Shown one piece after another: positions 6,001 through 6,380 of a stretch of DNA of 6,380 nucleotides. Source of the stretch: an uncultured Oscillospiraceae bacterium. Its GTDB lineage: Bacteria; Bacillota; Clostridia; Oscillospirales; JAAYXM01. How positions within the stretch are numbered: the stretch's first letter is position 1; every line of letters starts with the position of its first letter. The DNA is taken from the NCBI GenBank assembly GCA_934446465.1, contig CAKSEF010000069.1, forward strand, positions 1 through 6,380, given 5' to 3'. The notes below the pieces were generated by a model. It did not search any database. It was given only the letters and a program-made list of their open reading frames with translations, and was not told the origin of the DNA. Made by a program: the position numbers and the translations under genes.

Positions 6001-6380
6001 CGCGATTCAAATGATTTCGACAGCGGGTACACATACAATATCCGCGAGGGGCAAAAGGTTGTAATACCGACCTCATATTCAGAAGAAAATCTTCCGATAT
6101 TTGATAGAATCAATATGATAACAGTGGCGGCAGATTCACGCATTACCGTGAAAATAAACGCACGGAGTCCCATTGACGGAATGAGCGTCGTATGTTCGGC
6201 AAAGACTATGCCAACGGGAGCCGTATATGACGCTCAAACAGGCGAGATAACATGGAAGCCGAACGCATCGCAGGTGGGAGATAACCACTTTGCGGTAACG
6301 GCAAGAGACGAAATGGGACGTGAAAGCACAATCCACTTCACGGTCAAGGTTTACGGCGCAACGACTCCGAGCGGCGGCGG
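7..6380 (+). CDS. Giant secreted multi-modular heparinase II/III-family (polysaccharide lyase-like) protein, 3' partial
   Basis: This frame is open from the ATG at 7 to the window edge, 2124 codons with no stop, so the C-terminus is missing. The protein is predicted to be exported and to cleave a uronic-acid-containing polysaccharide by beta-elimination. Domain order by residue: signal peptide 1-23; three [binding-like beta domain + Big_2-like] units, about 30-864; a fourth Ig-like domain, 869-957; zinc-ribbon-like CXXC pairs, 1035-1070; alpha toroid, about 1155-1516; heparinase II/III beta-sandwich, about 1517-1995; C-terminal Ig-like domain, about 2008-2117; and a Gly-rich linker. The best family evidence is H1559-A-H1561-R-D1563, P-D1579-LGYP and H1602-N-T-VMVD. 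Typical lyases of this superfamily are about 600-900 residues; the excess here is accessory modules. The start is chosen because a signal peptide follows directly. The frame is also open over the six bases upstream, so an earlier start cannot be excluded. Family assignment is strong; substrate and exact lyase family are unknown. Confidence 0.93.
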   Translation, partial: MRRIVSLIAALSIFVGLFPAVSAGENDLGYTVVYDFINNYSEEIELGSEIAFYAKGGAVNVIDSYEKSNGFWKFDSQEGSFWINWHKSFGLYSYAKKNSSWYAIRIKVPADGEYSVSLDAGNYNTFESAGEIYLMDGGVSDIASSLTDENLLGTVDFTKETSKTFSRKKTLAKGEHILVFRSPSAGDTDLSMSIQKVTLTSGDGSRSAVMSAELLLNRERLNEGESALASLRGVLSNCTRTDDFNEAQVLYSSTDETVASVNPTSGEVTANKPGSADIKAEIQYDDGTVLYAKRRITVCEAGLSGAKVVYDFLNNYADGVVNMGSASEQTFINPSKGINAADTYEKTNGFWKAFGTDSDKVSITYRNASGSAGLRVYAYGAYTWAALKINVPVAGKYGITLECDEHSSFEKNGEMYLIDADTSLSEIEENLTPENKIMNVDYTKKKSVSSANIRFKEGENLIILNAPNGLNMRFSKITLDGGGDYVPMSARLEISGSGSRKQASAKLVMSDGSVRDAENAEYRSSDTSVAKIALSTGKITGVSGGNVTITADIEYNGKTYTASKDTDISAPTPIAPAGIDEEYSFINISSEWVPTQWSGSDPIRHEDIRGITYAYTSPNGNGNWEYYGTSPNWKPANRSVFSYSASANWARLQLAVPKGKWVGFKIKIPKAGKYLAGVTYAAYYESAGISDVYLVPLKSSEAEVEGELSADNLLGTVNYLDSTVSDFTVKSKNLSEIEFTEEDLADGNEYILVFKQVGNGAGESLRPRSFTLEGVNSISVLECTAEKSSLEVGETAQTDLEAVRLDGSTMSADEYEVKYISSDDAVAWADDGVIHAVSEGKATILISASDGLKTRTVSLDITVSDNSGIKSVEVNVPESIYVRGKGKIKVTAVMNSGKKIAVPNENIKITLTCSPRGCAAVADGIITGYAEGKAQISVKGTFKGNAIDEFAEISVLPNSSKSEPTYYTYADRENARKNIKKYSWASSKAKNKQNLADTNYMGTDRIDILVSQIAYEGIPRGRQIGKPGDPEYSLCRYCGENIVGKYGVNGVEGWNYNPFRNPWKLQCPDCKRLFPSNDFAGLYELTCAANNGVYNVELAHRLNEESIANGGKDYLHNDLYPEMGEGWGVDDGNGFRPKNPDGTPKTYANGVEEVHNYVAYYNYVIWNRVRGAIDTIMNSYIYTGDIQYGRAGAILLDRIADVYPTLDISIYNNEFLNTSGGAGTGNIQGCINDCEFAQLFAQAADAFYPALEDEYVINYLHHKALKEGLSNDKSSALKIWDNWESRILEEIFEGSKNGKIYGNYGMQQGALGIAAVALAKEPESGEMIDWLFKTGGRSSDYKSVSGGNVESTLIDVVDRDGMGDEASPRYNSIWIDNLATMVDALSKYRSTKNYNLFENPKYIKMYTVYPSLVLAGTHTAQIGDTGNVADLTITGGIARNLTAFEELSKIRLKTTDEGEKAEIARQMKILADFVYMQNGYTTEGLEEQMSVFSSDPESIKAEIKEYAEDSEAKSELLAGFGFAVLRDGGKYKSASASTSKNNRRDYWITFGRVGASVSHAHRDSLSIGIEAFGLNVSPDLGYPEATGTDPGRLQWSSSTLSHNTVMVDEKEQVGIAAMHGTPKHFDNSDTVKLMDIETPSDIYDSTSIYRRTVVMVKVGDDDSYGVDFFRVKGGNSHLFSFHAQSEKANAAEGLNLVPQTDSSGNYVGTYAGADTTFGKDPNSPAEWFYDTVYPRGYTWLKNVRRDNSPQDKFAVDFEITDYRNAVKDNKNIRLRMTMLNDFKMSSVALAGGYVPVKSTNRMMPETFEYVLAKREGKNLDSLFTTVYEPYKGERYIEDMESVSAVLTAGSAGADDAVKAVRVTRTDGRVDYIVYATNNKATYRIDGEFNFRGFIGVYSKNASGNVVYRYVNDGDIIGEDTEKTGSYTGTVFGFERGLKFSNYIDIDSNNADASDLAGRCVYISNDGKQNAVYPINSAKKLENGKIRLDIGTVSLIRGYRDSNDFDSGYTYNIREGQKVVIPTSYSEENLPIFDRINMITVAADSRITVKINARSPIDGMSVVCSAKTMPTGAVYDAQTGEITWKPNASQVGDNHFAVTARDEMGRESTIHFTVKVYGATTPSGG
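94..900 (+). repeat. Tandem protein module, copy 1: binding-like beta domain + Big_2-like Ig domain
   Basis: This covers residues 30-298. The first part (about 30-201) opens with Y34-D35-F36 followed by NNY and then carries SYEKSNGFWK (64-73). Next come a Trp-containing strand W101..IRIKVP and a DGEYSVSL turn (111-118), N150-LLGTVDFT, and a closing strand pair around 174-199 (KGEHILVF and the SIQKVTL segment). The pattern is that of a beta-sandwich resembling a carbohydrate-binding module, but I cannot match it to a named CBM family. The second part (about 208-298) is a Big_2-like Ig domain with the typical Y251-SSTDETVASVNPTSGEV core, then NKPGSADI and a final ITV strand. Repeat status is clear from alignment with copies 2 and 3. 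Function as a glycan binder is inferred from context. Confidence 0.82.
922..1713 (+). repeat. Tandem protein module, copy 2: binding-like beta domain + Big_2-like Ig domain
   Basis: Residues 306-569 repeat copy 1 at a spacing of 276 residues (Y310-D-F against Y34-D-F). Conserved landmarks are VVYDFLNNY (308-316), TYEKTNGFWK (343-352), W384-AALKINVPVAGKY (384-397), a MYLID strand, E434-N435..NVDYT (439-443), GENLIIL and KITL. The Ig-like part (about 485-569) has Y522-RSSDTSVAKI, STGKITGV and ITADIEY. At DNA level copies 1 and 2 still align in short patches, for example the codons for YDF-x-NNY and YEKxNGFWK, but most third positions differ. The duplication is therefore old, not a recent amplification. 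This copy has only two Trp (W351, W384) in its binding-like half. Confidence 0.82.
1747..2598 (+). repeat. Tandem protein module, copy 3 (Trp-rich, most diverged): binding-like beta domain + Big_2-like Ig domain
   Basis: Residues 581-864 are the third copy, offset by 273 residues from copy 2 (Y583-S-F585 in place of YDF). Shared landmarks are W661-VGFKIKIPKAGKY (661-674), a DVYLVPL strand, D711-N712-LLGTVNY (712-719), GNEYILVF and the closing SFTLEGV. The N-terminal half is longer and unusually aromatic, with W592, W597, W624, W633, W649 and W661 plus several Tyr. The Ig-like part (about 776-864) has the Big_2 pattern ECTAEKSSLEVGET, Y819-ISSDDAVAWADDGVIHAV, then SEGKATI and a final LDITV strand. 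It is the most diverged copy in sequence and base composition. Confidence 0.78.
2611..2877 (+). other. Fourth bacterial Ig-like (Big_2-type) domain, unpaired
   Basis: Residues about 869-957 follow the third unit directly and show the Ig-like strand pattern of bacterial surface proteins: IKSVEVNVPESIYV, KIKVTAVMNSGK, then A920-VADGIITGYAEGKAQISV and a final AEISVLP strand. No YDF / NLLGTV binding-like domain precedes it, so it probably serves as a spacer or adaptor between the repeat region and the catalytic part. It carries two close cysteines, C913 and C918 (C-SPRG-C), which could form a small disulfide outside the cell. Assignment rests on sequence pattern only. Confidence 0.7.
2902..3468 (+). 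other. Lyase N-terminal segment with CXXC...CXXC zinc-ribbon-like insert
   Basis: Residues about 966-1155 connect the Ig-like region to the toroid. They start with YYTYADRENARKNIKKYSWA (966-985), a helical opening often seen in large heparinase II/III-like proteins. Two cysteine pairs follow, C1035-RY-C1038 and C1067-PD-C1070, separated by 28 residues, ending in KRLFPSNDF (1071-1079). Four cysteines in this spacing fit a structural zinc ribbon. From memory, similar CP-x-C-G/K-R-xFP-xNDF segments occur in related large Clostridia and Paenibacillus lyase-like proteins; I could not search to confirm this. Next come GEGWGVDDGNGF (1124-1135) and the start of the helical repeats at H1155-NY. A structural rather than catalytic role is inferred. 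Confidence 0.68.
3469..4554 (+). other. Alpha-helical toroid domain of a heparinase II/III-like lyase
   Basis: Residues about 1155-1516 are rich in amphipathic helices and carry segments expected of the (alpha/alpha) toroid that forms half of the active cleft: YIYTGDIQYGRAGAILLDRI (1180-1199), GNIQGCINDCEFAQLFAQAA (1225-1244), I1287-LEEIFEGSKNGKIYGNYGMQ (through 1307), VDRDGMGDEASPRYNSIW (1357-1374) and IGDTG (1422-1426). In this superfamily the toroid supplies Asn/His and Tyr residues to catalysis. N1303 and Y1370 are plausible candidates by local context, but this is inference. A charged, probably helical stretch at about 1457-1516 precedes the beta-sandwich. C1230 and C1234 are two further close cysteines in this domain. 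Confidence 0.72.
4555..5991 (+). other. Heparinase II/III-like beta-sandwich domain (Pfam Hepar_II_III type), with predicted Zn site
   Basis: Residues about 1517-1995 open with GFGFAVLRDGG (1519-1529) and contain the diagnostic core: DYWITFGRVG (1545-1554), S-H1559-A-H1561-R-D1563-SLSI, the strand ending SP-D1579-LGYPE, and W1595-SSSTLS-H1602-NTVMVD. In structurally studied PL members a His, an Asp and a His from these three motifs hold a zinc ion that shapes the cleft. H1561, D1579 and H1602 are the matching residues here. Later family-like segments are GVDFFRVKGGNSHLFSFHAQ (1665-1684), WLKNVRRD (1739-1746) and SLFTTVYEPYKGERYI (1821-1836). The domain is intact with no frameshift. It belongs to the group of lyases acting on heparinoids, alginate or other uronates; the specific substrate is not determinable. 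Confidence 0.87.
6028..6357 (+). other. C-terminal putative Ig-like (He_PIG/cadherin-like) domain
   Basis: Residues about 2008-2117 follow the catalytic part. The first stretch, YTYNIREGQKVVIPTS (2008-2023), is a beta entry strand. The second (about 2045-2117) matches the putative Ig pattern known from secreted bacterial proteins: a MPTGAVYDAQTGEITWKP segment (2068-2085), then Q-VGDNHFAVTARDEMGRES and a final IHFTVKV strand. This fold usually acts as a spacer between a catalytic domain and an anchor. It is a different Ig type from the four N-terminal Big_2-like domains. Boundaries are approximate. Confidence 0.72.
6358..6380 (+). other. Start of a Thr/Pro/Ser/Gly linker, cut by the window edge
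   Basis: The last codons read A-T-T-P-S-G-G (2118-2124) with two further bases, gg. This is the beginning of a low-complexity Gly-rich linker. In Clostridia-type secreted enzymes such linkers commonly lead to S-layer homology domains or another anchor; whether that holds here lies outside the window. Confidence 0.55.

Overview
The window is almost entirely one very long open reading frame on the + strand. It starts at the ATG at position 7 and runs in frame, without a stop, to the right edge: 2124 complete codons plus two bases. I see no other gene, RNA gene, mobile element, CRISPR array or intergenic region. Only six bases precede the start, so no promoter or ribosome binding site is visible. 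The stop, and at least one more domain, lie beyond the right edge. The longer minus-strand reading frames have no recognisable protein character and are shadows of this gene.

The protein looks like a giant, secreted, multi-modular polysaccharide lyase-like enzyme of the heparinase II/III superfamily. Its order is: signal peptide (residues 1-23); three tandem copies of a unit of about 275 residues, each a carbohydrate-binding-like beta domain followed by a bacterial Ig-like (Big_2 type) domain (about 30-864); a fourth Ig-like domain (about 869-957); a lyase N-terminal segment containing a CXXC...CXXC zinc-ribbon-like insert (about 966-1079); an alpha-helical toroid (about 1155-1516); the heparinase II/III beta-sandwich with a clear HAHRD / PDLGYP / HNTVMVD signature (about 1517-1995); a C-terminal putative Ig-like domain (about 2008-2117); and the beginning of a Pro/Ser/Gly linker at the edge.

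The likely source is an uncultured gut-type or anaerobic Clostridia-like Firmicute. This rests on a Gram-positive style Sec signal, frequent ATA, AGA and GGA codons at moderate GC, and an architecture of Big_2 repeats plus a catalytic domain plus a Gly-rich linker that often leads to cell-surface anchoring modules. It is an inference, with no marker gene to confirm it. The working model is that the repeated N-terminal modules hold a uronic-acid-containing polysaccharide or the cell surface, the Ig-like domains act as spacers, and the toroid plus beta-sandwich cleaves the glycan by beta-elimination outside the cell. The substrate cannot be read from the sequence.

The most notable points are the three diverged copies of a binding-like domain I cannot name, with different tryptophan content and different base composition, and the conserved metal site of the lyase domain alongside a possible change at a toroid active-site position.
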